From Candidatus Aegiribacteria sp. MLS_C (GTDB lineage: Bacteria; Fermentibacterota; Fermentibacteria; Fermentibacterales; JCC-6), in assembly GCA_002030045.1 (NCBI GenBank), contig LQBI01000032.1:1-64000 (forward strand): a stretch of DNA of 64,000 bases, given 5' to 3'. The number at the start of each line of letters is the position of its first letter. Positions within the stretch are counted from its first letter, which is position 1. The notes below the pieces were generated by a model that had not been told where the DNA came from, ran no database searches, and saw only the letters and a program-made list of their open reading frames with translations. Shown here one piece after another: positions 8,394 through 18,177 of the stretch. Position numbers and translations under genes: made by a program.

Positions 8394-9511
8394 TTCACGA
8401 TACCTTCCCTGGCTACCCTGGACACCATTCCAAGGCTTCCCAGTGTGACCATGAGGTTGGATCCTCCCCATGACACCAGGGGAAGGGGCATGCCGGTGGA
8501 CGGGAACATCCTGGTGACCACGGCTATGTGAATGAAGACACCGAGGGCAATGGATGCGATCAGTCCTCCGGATAGCATGTAACCGAACAGGTAGTCGGCC
8601 CCGTCGGCGATGAGCCAGCCGCACATAAGCATCATGAAGAGAAGCGACAGGATGAGCATGACGCCCAGAAAACCCGTCTCCTCTCCTATCACCGCGAGTA
8701 TGTAGTCGGAGAAGGCTTCTGGAAGGAACCCCCTCTGCTGACGTCCCCTGCCGATACCCCTTCCCATTAGACCTCCGCTGCCAAGTGCTATGCAGGCCTG
8801 TTCCGGCTGGTAGGTGGAGGCCTCCGCCGCCTGACCCGGCGAGAACCAGCTCACCAGACGCTCCCTCCTGTACTCCGAGGAAAACACCACCGCCGAGGCG
8901 AAGGCCAGCATGACCAGGAACAGGACCAGCATGTCCCTGAACCTGGCCTCGGCCAGGAAAAGCACCACGGCCATCACCAGGAGTATGTACATGCCTCCGG
9001 CAAAATCCGGCTGAAGCGCAACAAGGACAGCCGGAACCATGGCCAGCGCCGTCAGCCATGAGACTCCGGCGCCGGTCCTGGCACGTATCCTCCCGCCGGA
9101 GACCAGGGATGCCGCCAGCAGCACGTAGGCGACCCTCGACACTTCGGAAGGCATGATCCTGAAACCGCCCGGCAATGTGATCCATCTTGCCGAGCCGTTT
9201 ATTACCGGCGCCCACCGGGAATCCTTCAGGAACAGGAGCACGGCCAGCATCGCGATGGAGAGGAGGTACAGGAAGGGCGCCGCCCGCTTCAGGGCCTCAG
9301 GAGGCACGCTGTACAGAAGCAGACCGACGAGCACGCCTGCAAGGACCTTCTTGACGTGAGGCAGCAGGAAGAGGGTGGTGGAACCGGAATCCGACAGCAG
9401 CAGAGACTTGAACGAGCTAGCGGTGAACACAGCCAGCGTACCGAAAACCAGCAGCAGGGCAGCGGATACCAGCATCAGGCTGCGGGTCCCGGAAGGTCGC
9501 AGGTACCTCAT
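8390..9511 (-). CDS. ftsW: SEDS peptidoglycan polymerase FtsW
   Basis: Multispanning membrane glycosyltransferase that polymerises lipid II at the septum with its partner FtsI. The protein has 373 residues with about ten hydrophobic segments. The SEDS signature near the C-terminus reads TGMPLPLVSWGGSN, and the EETGFLGV motif precedes a membrane segment. The start at 9511 overlaps the murD stop (ATGA). Position between murD and murG is standard, so FtsW is preferred over RodA. Confidence 0.94.
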   Translation of the reverse strand: MRYLRPSGTRSLMLVSAALLLVFGTLAVFTASSFKSLLLSDSGSTTLFLLPHVKKVLAGVLVGLLLYSVPPEALKRAAPFLYLLSIAMLAVLLFLKDSRWAPVINGSARWITLPGGFRIMPSEVSRVAYVLLAASLVSGGRIRARTGAGVSWLTALAMVPAVLVALQPDFAGGMYILLVMAVVLFLAEARFRDMLVLFLVMLAFASAVVFSSEYRRERLVSWFSPGQAAEASTYQPEQACIALGSGGLMGRGIGRGRQQRGFLPEAFSDYILAVIGEETGFLGVMLILSLLFMMLMCGWLIADGADYLFGYMLSGGLIASIALGVFIHIAVVTRMFPSTGMPLPLVSWGGSNLMVTLGSLGMVSRVAREGIVK

Positions 9512-10848
9512 TCCAGTCCCTCCACGAGTGTCCTGAAATGGTCTCCCCTCTCCTCGAAGTTCGAGTACTGGTCGAAACTGGCGCATCCCGGGGAAAGCAG
9601 CACCGTGTCCCCGGCCTTTGCCTCGCTTACCGCTCTCTCCAGGGCCCTCTCCATTTCCCCCTCTATCCAGACGGGAACCGATCCGGACCATGCCTCGGAG
9701 AGCATCCCCGCCGCGGAACCGATGAGTATCACTCCCCTGGTGCGGCTTTCCACCAGTTCCCTCAGGTGCCGGTAGTCGGTCTCCTTTGCCAGGCCCCCGG
9801 CTATCAGGAGCACAGGGGCCCGGAAACTCTCGAGCGCCACTCTTAGTGAATCCGGATTCGTTGATTTCGAGTCGTTTACGAAGGTTACTCCCCTCAGCTC
9901 CCTCAGGGTCTCGATCCTGTGCGGTACACCGGGGAATGTGGACAGCCCCTCCACCATGGCGGCAGGGGCCAGGCCCGCCCTGGCCGCAAGGCAGACCACC
10001 GCCAGGGCATTTGAGATGTTGTGGCTGCCGGGTATCGAGAGGTCCTCCGTGTCGATGACGGGAACCTCTCCTTCCGGATCTGTCAGGAAGATGGTGCCGT
10101 TCATCACGAAAGCGCCCCTGTTGACCCTCTCCCGGGAGGAAAAGTACCATTCCAGCCCGGAGGTCCTTCCCGACAGGGGGACCGAACCCGGATCGTCCCG
10201 GTTGAGGACCAGCACGTCGTCGCCGTCCTGGTTTATGAAGATACCGGCCTTGGCGTCGACGTAACGTGAGATGTCCCCGTGCCTGTCCAGATGGTCGGGT
10301 GTGATGTTCAGTATGGCTGCTCCCACCGGCCGGAAGGTCTCAACGGTCTGAAGCTGGTAGCTGCTGACCTCCAGCGCTATCCAGTCGGCATCGGGATGCT
10401 TTACCACAGCGGTGCTGAAAGGGTAGCCGGTATTGCCTGCGGCAATGGCCTCGAAACCTGCCCTGGACAGTGTATAGGCCAGCCATTCGGCCGTGGTGGT
10501 CTTCCCATTGGACCCGGTCACCGCAAGGACCGGCGAGTCGGAGTTCTGGTAAGCAAGCTCTATCTCGCCTATCACCGGAATGCCCAGCTCCCCTGCTGCC
10601 GCCGGGACATAGGAGGCAGGGTCGACACCGGGGCTTACCACGAGACCGTCCAGACCGTCCAGTGAACTGGTTATCGCCTCGTTGCCTATGACCAGCATCG
10701 CACAGTCGGCGCAGTCACGGACCGCGGGGGAACTGTCCATTCCGACCACGGTGAAACCCCTGAGCCGCAGGAGAGCGGCGGCTGCCCTGCCGCTCCTGCC
10801 CAGTCCGAGTACGCCTATCCTCTTCGCCCCGTCAGTCCAGTATCCCAT
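9508..10848 (-). CDS. murD: UDP-MurNAc-L-alanine-D-glutamate ligase
   Basis: Adds D-Glu to UDP-MurNAc-L-Ala in the cytoplasm. The protein has 446 residues. The N-terminal motif VLGLGRSGRAAA fits the MurD nucleotide-sugar domain, the ATP loop is TGSNGKTTTAEW, and NDSKSTNPDS and SPGCASFDQY are classic MurD motifs in the C-terminal half. It starts three bases after mraY, with AAGGTGA upstream. Confidence 0.97.
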   Translation of the reverse strand: MGYWTDGAKRIGVLGLGRSGRAAAALLRLRGFTVVGMDSSPAVRDCADCAMLVIGNEAITSSLDGLDGLVVSPGVDPASYVPAAAGELGIPVIGEIELAYQNSDSPVLAVTGSNGKTTTAEWLAYTLSRAGFEAIAAGNTGYPFSTAVVKHPDADWIALEVSSYQLQTVETFRPVGAAILNITPDHLDRHGDISRYVDAKAGIFINQDGDDVLVLNRDDPGSVPLSGRTSGLEWYFSSRERVNRGAFVMNGTIFLTDPEGEVPVIDTEDLSIPGSHNISNALAVVCLAARAGLAPAAMVEGLSTFPGVPHRIETLRELRGVTFVNDSKSTNPDSLRVALESFRAPVLLIAGGLAKETDYRHLRELVESRTRGVILIGSAAGMLSEAWSGSVPVWIEGEMERALERAVSEAKAGDTVLLSPGCASFDQYSNFEERGDHFRTLVEGLE

Positions 10849-10851
10849 TCT

Positions 10852-12012
10852 TCACCTTACCTTGAGAGTGGTCAGTCCCAGGAGTCCCAGAATGGCGGCG
10901 ATTATCCAGAATCGGACCACGACCTTGCTCTCCCGCCATCCCAGCAGTTCGAAATGGTGATGGATGGGAGCCATTCTGAAGACCCTCCTGCCGGTCCTCT
11001 TGAACCAGACGACCTGAATGACCACGCTGAGCACCTCCGCGACGAATACGCCTCCCACCAGGAAGAGGAGGAGCTCGTTCCTCGTTACAACCGCCATGGA
11101 CCCTATGGCCCCTCCCAGGGCGAGTGAACCGGTATCGCCCATGAAGACGGCGGCCGGGGGAGCGTTGAACCAGAGGAAGCCGAGACAGGCTCCCGCCATT
11201 GCGCCTGCGAATACAAGAACCTCCCCTACCCCCGGCAGGTAGGAGAACTGCAGGTATTCAGCGAAGTTCACGTTGCCCAGGAGGTATGCCATTGCGGCGA
11301 AAGTAAGTATGGAGATGAGGCTCACGCCCGTAGCCAGCCCGTCAAGTCCGTCGGTGAGGTTCACCGCATTTGATGTCCCTGCAAGGACCAGGGCCACGAA
11401 GAGGATGTACAGGAACCCGAGGTCGATCCTTATTCCCTTGAAGAAGGGAACGGTGGTCTCCGTGGACCTTATGTCAATCTGGGTGCTGGATTCCAGATCG
11501 ATGGTTCGAACCGACGGGAAGACCTGCGGGGCGGGGGAGGCTCCCTCCTGGACAGGGCTGAAGCATAGCCATACTCCCATGGCAACGCCGAGCAGGAACT
11601 GACCCGCCAGCTTGTACCTTCCAACAAGACCTTTCGAGCAGTGCCTGACGACCTTCAGGTAATCGTCCAGGAGCCCGATCAGTCCCATCCACACGGTCGA
11701 TATCAGAACCACCATCAGCAGACGATTGTCCAGTCTTCCCCAGAGGAGGACGGGCACGAGCAGGGACAGGAGTATCAGGAGCCCTCCCATGGTCGGGGTC
11801 CCCTCCTTGGTGAGATGGCTCTTCGGACCGTCGTCCCTGACTGTCTGACCGATCTGGTGCTTCCTGAGGAAACTGATGATGGCGGGCCCGGCGGCGAAGG
11901 CCACGAGCATGGCCGTAAAGGTGGCCCCGGCAGCCCTGAAGGTGATGTAGCCGAAAAGGTTGAACAGAGTAGCGGAGTCCCGCAGCGGATAAAGGATCCA
12001 GTAGAACATCAT
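10852..12012 (-). CDS. mraY: phospho-MurNAc-pentapeptide translocase
   Basis: Membrane enzyme that transfers phospho-MurNAc-pentapeptide to undecaprenyl phosphate to make lipid I. The protein has 386 residues with about ten membrane segments. Key motifs are KEGTPTMGG, the catalytic NLTDGLDGLATG, FMGDTGSLALGG and the PIHHHFEL histidine motif. A loop of about 40 residues between the early membrane segments (around VQEGASPAPQVFPS) is longer than usual. The start overlaps the murF stop. Confidence 0.97.
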   Translation of the reverse strand: MMFYWILYPLRDSATLFNLFGYITFRAAGATFTAMLVAFAAGPAIISFLRKHQIGQTVRDDGPKSHLTKEGTPTMGGLLILLSLLVPVLLWGRLDNRLLMVVLISTVWMGLIGLLDDYLKVVRHCSKGLVGRYKLAGQFLLGVAMGVWLCFSPVQEGASPAPQVFPSVRTIDLESSTQIDIRSTETTVPFFKGIRIDLGFLYILFVALVLAGTSNAVNLTDGLDGLATGVSLISILTFAAMAYLLGNVNFAEYLQFSYLPGVGEVLVFAGAMAGACLGFLWFNAPPAAVFMGDTGSLALGGAIGSMAVVTRNELLLFLVGGVFVAEVLSVVIQVVWFKRTGRRVFRMAPIHHHFELLGWRESKVVVRFWIIAAILGLLGLTTLKVR

Positions 12013-13325
12013 TCACCTTCTTCCAGGGATCGGACCAGTTCGCCCAGCCTCAGGGAGTTTGATCCCTTCACCAGTACCGTGGAAGAGGGTCCTGCGACCC
12101 TTCTGAGCATCTCCAGCGCCTGGCGCCAGTCCGCGGCGATGGCGACCTCCAGGCTCGTTACCTCGTCGGCCACCGAGGCGTAGTCCTCTCCGGTGACGAT
12201 GAGGAAGTCCAGCCCGATCGAATCGGCTTTCCTGAGGACTTCCCTGTGGCTATCCATCGCCGTCGTACCCAGCTCCCTCATATCCCCCAGGACAGCACCC
12301 CTGGGTCCCTTCACGCCGGCCAGCACCTCCAGGCAGGCAAGGGTGGAATCGGGATTGGCGTTGTAGCTCTCGTCCAGTATCACCAGACCTCCGGCTTCGA
12401 CTATCCTCCCACGCCCCGCCGAGGGCGTCACCGTCGACATCGCCGCAAGGGACTCCTCTGGAGGGACTCCGAGGGTGCCGGCCATCAGTGCTGCCGCGGA
12501 AGCGTTGGTCATATTGTGTGAACCGCTGAGGGTCAGTTCCATGCCCAGGCCCCAGGGCTGGAGCAGGAAGCCCCCGGCCGGGTCAGGTTCCGGCCAGACG
12601 TCGCCCCCCTGTCCGAAGGTGCCGATATCGAGACCGGTATCCTCGGCCGCCCTGCGCAGCACCTCCTGTCCGGACGGGATCACGCAGTTCCCGCCCGGAG
12701 CCGTGGCCCGTATCAGTTCCGCCTTTGCAGCCGCCACTTCCTCCAGAGATCCGAAAAACTCCATGTGTGCTCTGCCGATGCTGGTTATGAGGCAGTCGGT
12801 GGGACGGACGACGGACCCCAGCACAGCAAGCTCTCCCGGATGGTTCATTCCCGCCTCAAGCACCATTACTTCAGGGTCTTCCTCGGGAGCGTTCAGGACC
12901 ACCAGGGGAAGACCGATGTGGTTGTTGAGGTTGCCCGTGGTCCCGTATACGCTGAACCTTCTTCCCAGGGCGGCCATGAGCAGGCGCCTGGTGGTGGTCT
13001 TGCCGCTGGAGCCGGTGATCCCCACTACACGGCAGCCCATGCGCCCCCTCCTCCACCGCGCAGCGTCCAGCAGGGCCTTCTCAACGCTCCCTGTCAGAAC
13101 GGTGCCGGCCTGTCCGCCGTCCCTTTCCACCACGGCCATTCCTCCCATCGAGACCACCCGGTCCACGAAATCGTGCCCGTCCGCATGGACACCCCTGAGG
13201 GCGAAGAAAAGTGATCCTTCATAGGCCTCCCGCGAGTCTATCACGCAATCCAGCACCGGCCGTCCGGCATCTTCAGGGCGTACGTATCCGCCCGTTGCCG
13301 CGGCGATGTCCCCCAGGCTGATCAT
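12009..13325 (-). CDS. murF: UDP-MurNAc-tripeptide-D-Ala-D-Ala ligase
   Basis: Adds the D-Ala-D-Ala dipeptide to complete the stem peptide. The protein has 438 residues. It has the MurF N-terminal pattern DSREAYEGSLFFALRG, the ATP loop TGSSGKTTTRRLL, then EAGMNHPGE, SYNANPDS and VLGDMRELG. The needed Ddl ligase is not in this window. It overlaps murE by four bases and mraY by four bases. Confidence 0.97.
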   Translation of the reverse strand: MISLGDIAAATGGYVRPEDAGRPVLDCVIDSREAYEGSLFFALRGVHADGHDFVDRVVSMGGMAVVERDGGQAGTVLTGSVEKALLDAARWRRGRMGCRVVGITGSSGKTTTRRLLMAALGRRFSVYGTTGNLNNHIGLPLVVLNAPEEDPEVMVLEAGMNHPGELAVLGSVVRPTDCLITSIGRAHMEFFGSLEEVAAAKAELIRATAPGGNCVIPSGQEVLRRAAEDTGLDIGTFGQGGDVWPEPDPAGGFLLQPWGLGMELTLSGSHNMTNASAAALMAGTLGVPPEESLAAMSTVTPSAGRGRIVEAGGLVILDESYNANPDSTLACLEVLAGVKGPRGAVLGDMRELGTTAMDSHREVLRKADSIGLDFLIVTGEDYASVADEVTSLEVAIAADWRQALEMLRRVAGPSSTVLVKGSNSLRLGELVRSLEEGE

Positions 13326-14770
13326 GAAAGCCTTTTCCGCAGAGCTTCGAAGGCCTCTTCCCTGTCGTCGAAATGCACTTTCTCCCTGCCCAATATCTGG
13401 TAGTCCTCGTGACCCTTGCCCGCAATGATCAAAACGTCCCCGGTTTCAGCCATGTCGACGGCTCTTCCTATGGCCCTCCTCCTGTCCGGCTCCACGACCA
13501 GGACGGAACCTGCGTCCGGTCCGATCCCCTCCAGGATGTCTTCTATGATGCGTCGGGGGTCCTCGGTCCGTGGATTGTCGCTTGTAACAACCACCACGTC
13601 GGCCAGTCCAGCAGCTATTCTGCCCATTAACGGGCGCTTGGCCGAGTCCCGGTCCCCTCCTGCCCCGAACACCGCTATGACCCTGTTCTCAGTGAGCCGG
13701 GCAGCCTGTTCCAGCACTCTCGTGAGAGCATCGGGCGTATGGGCGTAGTCCACCGCCACAAGGAAATCCTGGCCCGCGCTGACCGGCTGGAACCTGCCGG
13801 GGACTCCCGGGAAATCCTTCAGGCTTCCGGCTGCATCACTCGGGTCCAGACCTCTCTCGACGGCCGCGGCGATCGCTCCGGCGGCATTGAATACGTTGAA
13901 TACTCCCGGGATGCCCATTCTTACCTTCAATCCCGTTCCACGGCGGGTCAGGGTGAAGGATGTTACCGAGAGGGATGCCGAGATATCGGATATCCTGTAG
14001 TCGTCGGTGTCTCCGGTTCCGAAGGTGACGCTCCCGGGTATGTCGGGGTAACCCGGTGAATAGGTACCCACCACACTGCTGCCACCCTCCTTGAGCAGGT
14101 CGAAGAGGTGCTTCTTGCATTCCAGGTACTCCTCCATGTCGCGGTGGTAGTCCAGATGGTCCTGAGTGATGTTGGTGAAGACCGCTGCGTCGAACCTCAC
14201 GGTCTCTACCCTTCCCAGGGAAAGCGCATGGCTGGAGACCTCCATGACGCAGCATCCGTCCCCGCCATCGACCATCCGCCTCATGAGCCCGGCGATCTCA
14301 AGGGCGCCGGGGGTGGTCATGTCAGCCGGGGCCTCCCGGCCGCCCGCTATGTGTCCCACGGTACCCATGATGCCGGTGCTCATTCCGTTCCTCTCAAGTA
14401 TCCAGCGGAGCATGCGGGCGGTAGAGGTCTTGCCGTTGGTCCCGGTTATGCCGTAGGTGGCCAGCTGGTCCCAGGGTCTCCGGTAGAAGTTGGCGGCGAT
14501 GACCGGCAGCAGCGGACGGTTGTCTCCGGAAGGGTTCGCGACAACGCCTGTCTGGTTTTCCCGCGGTCTCTCCGACACGACCGCCGAGGCGCCCTTCTCC
14601 AGGGCCTGGTCGATGTACAGGTGGCCGTCGGTTGTGAAGCCCTTCACCGCTACGAACAGCGTCCCCGGACCAGCCTGCCGGGAGTCGTCGGTCACCGAGG
14701 TTATCTCTACCGAGCGCATCTCGCCGGAGAGGAATATCCCGGAGGAGGCGAGTACTTCCTCCAGTCTCAT
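13322..14770 (-). CDS. murE: UDP-MurNAc-tripeptide synthetase, meso-DAP type
   Basis: Adds the third stem-peptide residue. The protein has 482 residues. The ATP loop is TGTNGKTSTARM and the N-terminal pattern DDSRQAGPGTLFVAVKG is present. The substrate motif reads SDNPRTEDP; an arginine in DNPR is known from meso-diaminopimelate-adding enzymes, whereas lysine-adding enzymes differ here. The wall is therefore predicted to be of the DAP type. The start at 14770 overlaps the ftsI stop (ATGA); longer in-frame extensions run inside ftsI and are not used. Confidence 0.96.
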   Translation of the reverse strand: MRLEEVLASSGIFLSGEMRSVEITSVTDDSRQAGPGTLFVAVKGFTTDGHLYIDQALEKGASAVVSERPRENQTGVVANPSGDNRPLLPVIAANFYRRPWDQLATYGITGTNGKTSTARMLRWILERNGMSTGIMGTVGHIAGGREAPADMTTPGALEIAGLMRRMVDGGDGCCVMEVSSHALSLGRVETVRFDAAVFTNITQDHLDYHRDMEEYLECKKHLFDLLKEGGSSVVGTYSPGYPDIPGSVTFGTGDTDDYRISDISASLSVTSFTLTRRGTGLKVRMGIPGVFNVFNAAGAIAAAVERGLDPSDAAGSLKDFPGVPGRFQPVSAGQDFLVAVDYAHTPDALTRVLEQAARLTENRVIAVFGAGGDRDSAKRPLMGRIAAGLADVVVVTSDNPRTEDPRRIIEDILEGIGPDAGSVLVVEPDRRRAIGRAVDMAETGDVLIIAGKGHEDYQILGREKVHFDDREEAFEALRKRLS

Positions 14771-16482
14771 TCCGTCACCCCCGCCAGGAGACCCGTATCG
14801 TCGATACCGGGGCCAAGCGCCAGCCGGGGCTCCACTGCCACTATCCTGGACACCATCCTGGAGAACGCCGGCGCTGCCGAAGCGCTTCCCCACCTGTACT
14901 CGTATTCCGGACCGTCTATGACCACAGCAAGTACCAGACCGGGATTGTCCGCCGGTACCAGGCCAACGAAGGCGCTGAGGTACCCCGATTCTCCGCTGAG
15001 CCTCTCCGCAGTACCGGTCTTGCCCCCCACGGCTACACCGCTGACCGCTGCGCTGGCGCCGGTCCCCTCCTCCACCACCGCCCTCAGTGTCCTGCGTACG
15101 ATGGCGGCCGTCTCCGGGGAGAGAGGATGGGACCTTGCGATGGAGGGCTCTTCCAGCCATTCGCCCCCGCTGCTCATGGAGTGGAGGAGCCTGGGGTAGT
15201 AGAGAGTACCGCCGTTGGCTATCACAGCGTAGGCCATAGCAAGCTGCAGAGGAGTAACGGTCACCTCCTGACCTATGGCGATCTGCGCCGAGGAGACTCC
15301 CGACCATCCGGGACCGCCTGGTGTCGGCAGTATTCCGCAGGACTCGTCGGGGTACTCTACCATGGTCTTCAGCCCGAAACCCATCCTGCTGCAGTAGCTG
15401 CAGAGCGTGGAGTCGGTCAGGGTCCTGGCCATCATCACGGTGCCTACATTGCTGGAATTGATGATTATCTCGTCCCTGTTGAGAACTCCCAGCCGGTGGG
15501 CGTCGGAGATGCTGTCCCCCGCCACGTCGATGTAGCCGTCACTGCAGTTGAAGGTCTCGTCCTGACCGATGATCCCCTCCTGTATGCACGCGGCGTAGGT
15601 GACAACCTTGAAGGTGGAACCCGGTTCATGGTAGCCCTGAAAACAGTGGTTCATGGCCAGGGCTCCGTTCTGAGCCCTCACCGGAACGCTTCCGGCCGCA
15701 AGTATCTCTCCGGTGCGAGGGTCCACGAGGACAGCAGCCGCCCACTCGCCCCCGTACTCCTCCAGTGCCAGCTGGAGTTCCTCCATGACGATGCACTGGA
15801 ACCTTGCGTCAAGCGTCAGCATGACGTCCCTTCCGTCGACCGCCGGCGAGTTCTGCGCATCAGGGTCTATCAGGTTGTATCTGCCGGTGGCGCTGCGCTC
15901 CATGTAGAGCCTTCCGTCCCTGCCCCTGAGCTCGGAATCGAACCACTGTTCCACTCCTTCTGTGCTCTCGCTGCTGTACCTGCCGATAACCCCGGCGGCG
16001 AGATCGCCGATGGGGTAGGTCCTCTGCTGACGAAGGTAGACGCTGACCCCGTTCGGCAGACCGCGGCCGGCAAGTTCCATGGCCAGCTCGTAGGGTACGT
16101 CCACAGCCAGTATCTGGTTGCCCTGGGGTCTCGGGGCCCCGGTCTCCACGAGCCTGTACCTGTCAAGTCCCATGATAAGGCTGTCTACGAGGGATTCGCT
16201 TCCCTCGGGCACCTGGGGCCAGTAAACCTGGAAAGTGGCCACCGTCCTGTTGCCGGCCAGCAGGTATCCGTTCCTGTCCAGTATCCTGCCCCTGCGGGCC
16301 TCGACGTCTATGAGGGTTGTGTGCTGCATGCTGGCTGTGCGGGTGTAGAAGTCGTTATGGACTAACTGAATGTTGATGAGTCTTCCGGCGGCTATCAGGA
16401 ATCCCAGGCAGGCGGCGGCCATCAAAACCCTCAGCCTTGCGGACCGTCTCTCGGGTGAGATCTCACTGTTCCATGCAGACAC
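14767..16482 (-). CDS. ftsI: septal peptidoglycan transpeptidase FtsI/PBP3
   Basis: Class B penicillin-binding protein that cross-links septal peptidoglycan and pairs with FtsW. The protein has 571 residues. One membrane segment is at residues 17-36. The dimerisation-domain motif RRGRILDRNGYLLA is present. The active site motifs are STFK (289-292), SSN (343-345) and KTG (488-490). There are no PASTA repeats. The start is a GTG at 16482 with GGAAGG upstream, giving a 20-base overlap with ftsL. Confidence 0.95.
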   Translation of the reverse strand: MSAWNSEISPERRSARLRVLMAAACLGFLIAAGRLINIQLVHNDFYTRTASMQHTTLIDVEARRGRILDRNGYLLAGNRTVATFQVYWPQVPEGSESLVDSLIMGLDRYRLVETGAPRPQGNQILAVDVPYELAMELAGRGLPNGVSVYLRQQRTYPIGDLAAGVIGRYSSESTEGVEQWFDSELRGRDGRLYMERSATGRYNLIDPDAQNSPAVDGRDVMLTLDARFQCIVMEELQLALEEYGGEWAAAVLVDPRTGEILAAGSVPVRAQNGALAMNHCFQGYHEPGSTFKVVTYAACIQEGIIGQDETFNCSDGYIDVAGDSISDAHRLGVLNRDEIIINSSNVGTVMMARTLTDSTLCSYCSRMGFGLKTMVEYPDESCGILPTPGGPGWSGVSSAQIAIGQEVTVTPLQLAMAYAVIANGGTLYYPRLLHSMSSGGEWLEEPSIARSHPLSPETAAIVRRTLRAVVEEGTGASAAVSGVAVGGKTGTAERLSGESGYLSAFVGLVPADNPGLVLAVVIDGPEYEYRWGSASAAPAFSRMVSRIVAVEPRLALGPGIDDTGLLAGVTE

Positions 16483-16777
16483 GATCGCCGCCTTCCCGGA
16501 GCATGCCCTGCGGAGCGAAAACCCTTACCCTGTCAAGCGGGAGGGGACCCAGACCCAGTTCCGTTCCCACCTCATGCAGCCTTGCGGGGTTCAGGAGCGA
16601 GGCTCTCTCGACCAGCAGCTCGTCACGCTTCCAGGTCAACTGGAGTCCCTGTTCGGCCAGGTCCCTGTAGCGCATTGCCAGGGCCAGCCTCAAGTTGTAT
16701 ATGCCCGCCTCCAGGACCAGGAGGAGGAGAAGACCCCCCGCCACCACGAGCAGGGTCCTCCTTACTCCGCTCCTCAT
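16463..16777 (-). CDS. ftsL: FtsL-like cell division protein
   Basis: Small bitopic protein of 104 residues. A basic N-terminus (MRSGVRRTL) and one membrane segment (9-28) are followed by a coiled-coil-like stretch to about residue 60 (YRDLAEQGLQLTWKRDELLVE, split for length, lies here). The sequence itself is too divergent to name, but its topology, size and place between rsmH and ftsI are those of FtsL. Confidence 0.8.
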   Translation of the reverse strand: MRSGVRRTLLVVAGGLLLLLVLEAGIYNLRLALAMRYRDLAEQGLQLTWKRDELLVERASLLNPARLHEVGTELGLGPLPLDRVRVFAPQGMLREGGDRVCMEQ

Positions 16778-17685
16778 GTCCGGAGACCCATCCTGAGCCG
16801 GGCGGAACGTGCCCTGCTGTTCTCCCTGATCTCTTCATCCCCGGGAAGCAGCCATTTGGGGGAGTACTGGCGGAAGGACCCGCAGTCGCGGAACAGGACC
16901 TTGACCCGGCGGTCCTCCAGTGAATGGAACGTTATGAACGCTATTCTTGCATCGGTCTCCGTCCACGAGGCCAGTCCGTCAAGCAGGATATCCAGCTCCT
17001 CCAGCTCCCGGTTGACCGCTATTCTCAGGGCCTGGAAGACCCTGGACAGCATCTTGACCCCGCCGGACCTGACCGAGGAAGACACCGCGTCGGCCAGTTC
17101 CCTCGAACCTGCCACTGGTCTGGCGTTCACGATGGCCGCTGCGATCCGCCTGCTGCGGCCCTCCTGGCCGAACCTGAAGATGATGTCGGCCAGCTCCTTC
17201 TCGGGGAGTGTGTTCACCAGTTCCAGGGCAGTTGGCCCGTCCTCGGGATCGAACCTCATGTCCAGCGTGCCGTCCATGCTGTGCGAGAACCCTCTTGCGG
17301 GATCGTCCAGCTGAAGTGAGGACAGCCCGAGATCGAACAGGGCCGCCGAGGCTCTTCCTAGCCCAATCTCCTCGATTACCGACTGAGCCGAGGTATAGCT
17401 GGCGTGCCTCACGATGACCCTCTTGTGATCACCGAACCTTTCCCTGAGGACGGACACCGCGTTCGGGTCACGGTCAAGGGCAAGGAATCTCATGTCGGGA
17501 AGTACGTCCAGGAGGGCGGCCAGGTGTCCGCCCATACCCGCCGTCCCGTCCACCAGCAGCCCGTCGGACCTGCTGCCGGCCAGGAAACCGCACACCTCGC
17601 GGACCATCACGGGAACATGGCGTTCTTCGCGTACATCATCTGAAGGCTCTCCCCCGGCTCGGTCTGCCGTCCTTTTCGCGAACAT
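16774..17685 (-). CDS. rsmH: 16S rRNA m4C1402 methyltransferase RsmH
   Basis: SAM-dependent methyltransferase that modifies C1402 of 16S rRNA with RsmI. The protein has 303 residues. HVPVMVREV at the start, VDGTAGMGGH (SAM loop), FDLGLSSLQLDDPARGFS and RFGQEGRSRRIA are RsmH signatures, and FHSLEDRRVK is near the C-terminus. The ATG at 17685 has AGGAGG ten bases upstream; a TTG at 17706 would place that site inside the gene. It is the second gene of the dcw operon. Confidence 0.96.
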   Translation of the reverse strand: MFAKRTADRAGGEPSDDVREERHVPVMVREVCGFLAGSRSDGLLVDGTAGMGGHLAALLDVLPDMRFLALDRDPNAVSVLRERFGDHKRVIVRHASYTSAQSVIEEIGLGRASAALFDLGLSSLQLDDPARGFSHSMDGTLDMRFDPEDGPTALELVNTLPEKELADIIFRFGQEGRSRRIAAAIVNARPVAGSRELADAVSSSVRSGGVKMLSRVFQALRIAVNRELEELDILLDGLASWTETDARIAFITFHSLEDRRVKVLFRDCGSFRQYSPKWLLPGDEEIRENSRARSARLRMGLRT

Positions 17686-17719
17686 TGAAACCAGGCCTCC
17701 TGACAAGGGCGATTCCGGT

Positions 17720-18160
17720 TCAGTAGATGTCTATGTCAATGTCCTCTATGGAGTCTTCCAGGGAGGACACCTGCTCGTCGCTCCGTTCCCTGTATTTCTC
17801 AGCGGACCATATCTCGATGGAGTCCAGCATTCCCAGGAAAACGACCTCGTGCTGCATGCCGGAGAGTTCGATCAGGTCCGAAGGTATGGATATCCTTCCC
17901 TGGCCGTCTATGTTGACCGGTCTTATGAACTGGGATAATTCCCTTATGATGTCCCTGTTGCGTCTGCTGTTCCTGGAAAGGGATGCAAGCCCTTCCCTCA
18001 CCTTCTCCCATTTTTCAGGGGGATAGAGGATGAGGCTTCCCTCCATGCCCTTGCCTATGTACAGACCGTCCTTGGGAAGCTGCCGCCGGAACTGGGCGGG
18101 CACGCTCACCCTTCCCTTGTCATCCAGTGTATGGACATGTCTGCCTGTGTACTCATTCAT
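17720..18160 (-). CDS. mraZ: transcriptional regulator MraZ
   Basis: DNA-binding protein that controls the dcw operon. The protein has 146 residues and two SpoVT/AbrB-like halves: HTLDDKGRVSVPAQFR near residues 10-25 and NIDGQGRISIPSDL near 85-98. The acidic tail EDSIEDIDIDIY is an odd extension. The start at 18160 has GGAGG seven bases upstream. Its own operator boxes lie directly upstream at 18184-18198, so it probably represses itself and the whole cluster. Confidence 0.95.
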   Translation of the reverse strand: MNEYTGRHVHTLDDKGRVSVPAQFRRQLPKDGLYIGKGMEGSLILYPPEKWEKVREGLASLSRNSRRNRDIIRELSQFIRPVNIDGQGRISIPSDLIELSGMQHEVVFLGMLDSIEIWSAEKYRERSDEQVSSLEDSIEDIDIDIY

Positions 18161-18177
18161 GGCTGCCCTCCTGCTCA

